64,000 nucleotides of DNA from Lactobacillus sp. PV034 (GTDB taxonomy: Bacteria > Bacillota > Bacilli > Lactobacillales > Lactobacillaceae). Made by a program: the position numbers and the translations under genes. The notes below the pieces were generated by a model. That model was not told the origin of the DNA. It was given only the letters and a program-made list of their open reading frames with translations, and searched no databases. Within the stretch, counting starts at the first letter, position 1. The number at the start of each line of letters is the position of its first letter. The stretch is from NCBI RefSeq assembly GCF_014522305.1, contig NZ_CP041982.1, forward strand, positions 935,001 to 999,000, read 5' to 3'. Positions 63,747 to 64,000 of this stretch are shown piece after piece.

Positions 63747-63817
63747 GCGGGTATAGTTTAATGGTAGAATGTCAGCTTCCCAAGCTGAAGATGCGGGTTC
63801 GATTCACGCTATCCGCT
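63747..63817 (+). tRNA. tRNA-Gly (CCC)
   Basis: A 71-base cloverleaf. Acceptor GCGGGTA / TATCCGC, discriminator T, anticodon stem TCAGC / GCTGA with loop TTCCCAA, so the anticodon is CCC. CCA is not encoded. The T stem GCGGG / CACGC has a G-A mismatch at 52-62. It reads GGG codons, which the UCC isoacceptor can normally also read. Confidence 0.9.
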
Positions 63818-63828
63818 TAAGCTAAAAT

Positions 63829-63866
63829 AAAATGGATCTTACTTTATAAGTAGGATCCATTTTTTG
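63829..63866 (+). terminator. Terminator after tRNA-Gly
   Basis: Stem AATGGATCTTACTT / AAGTAGGATCCATT (one G-T pair), loop TAT, then T run. It can also act on the reverse strand for the partial gene beyond. Confidence 0.8.
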
Positions 63867-63876
63867 TTCCATTCAA

Positions 63877-63999
63877 TTAAATTAAGATAATCATTAATAT
63901 TCCATTTAGAATCGATAAATATACTGGCATCCAAAGGGATTGAGTATACAAATAACTCCAAGCAAAAAACATGCCAAACAAAAAATTTGCTATTAAGAT
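63877..63999 (-). CDS. C-terminal end of a membrane protein, possibly CPBP (CAAX protease-like)
   Basis: Forty codons open to the right edge, ending in TAA at 63877-63879. The stretch GMFFAWSYLYTQSLWMPVYL followed by SILNGILMI resembles the last two helices of CPBP/ABI family proteins. The His usually found before the final Asn (HALNN-like) is Ser here. Most of the gene is outside the window, so the family call is tentative. Confidence 0.45.
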   Translation of the reverse strand: MLIANFLFGMFFAWSYLYTQSLWMPVYLSILNGILMIILI

Positions 64000-64000
64000 T

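Overview
The window is an AT-rich Lactobacillaceae chromosome segment. It most resembles Lactobacillus sensu stricto of the johnsonii/gasseri type; this is inferred from gene content and protein style, and no database was searched. Supporting signs are strong GGAGG ribosome sites, a 16S-23S-5S-tRNA-Asn operon with no spacer tRNA, T-box and M-box leaders, an RpoE delta subunit with an acidic tail, and a FabT-type fatty acid regulon. No insertion sequence, prophage or CRISPR array was seen.

Layout. 1-2303 (minus): a module of a P-loop ATPase (cut by the window edge) and a TerB_N/TerB_C protein. 2407-3375: a Gfo/Idh/MocA oxidoreductase. 3564-5035: three tandem copies of a small charged protein of unknown function, each with its own near-identical promoter. 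5121-8180: a stand-alone acylating acetaldehyde dehydrogenase and an amino-acid permease. 8265-13704 (minus): tRNA-Asn, 5S, 23S and 16S rRNA, preceded by four stacked promoters. 13809-24764 (minus): an 11-kb island amt-ureI-ureABCEFGD-crcB(fused)-mgtC-nikMN-nikQ-nikO that should import urea and nickel, hydrolyse urea and move ammonium. 24936-27609: serS with a T-box, an acetyltransferase and a TVP38/DedA protein. 27792-31207: a hydrolase/regulator pair, a zinc-ribbon membrane protein and an SGNH lipoprotein.

31227-44007 is the type II fatty-acid regulon: fabZ1-fabT, a reverse-strand block (RNase H, unknown, frameshifted hydrolase), then fabH-acpP-fabD-fabG-fabF-accB-fabZ2-accC-accD-accA-fabI-birA, with FabT-like operators at both promoters. 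The two FabZ homologues have complementary active-site losses. FabZ1 keeps the catalytic His but has Gln in place of Glu. FabZ2 keeps the Glu but has lost the whole GHFPG motif. Canonical FabZ builds each site from the His of one subunit and the Glu of the other, so the pair may work only as a heterodimer. I consider this the most interesting signal in the window.

44051-63817 is mostly housekeeping: fRMsr, MurA (catalytic Cys replaced by Asp), PyrG with a GGGC-initiated attenuator, RpoE, DUF1934, HD phosphohydrolase, Prs, GlmU, PurR, Veg, RsmA-RnmV-TatD-MetG, an M-box-controlled Mg2+ P-type ATPase, a TPM-like protein, TrpS, an SRAP/HMCES protein and tRNA-Gly(CCC). The end of a CPBP-like membrane protein lies at the right edge.
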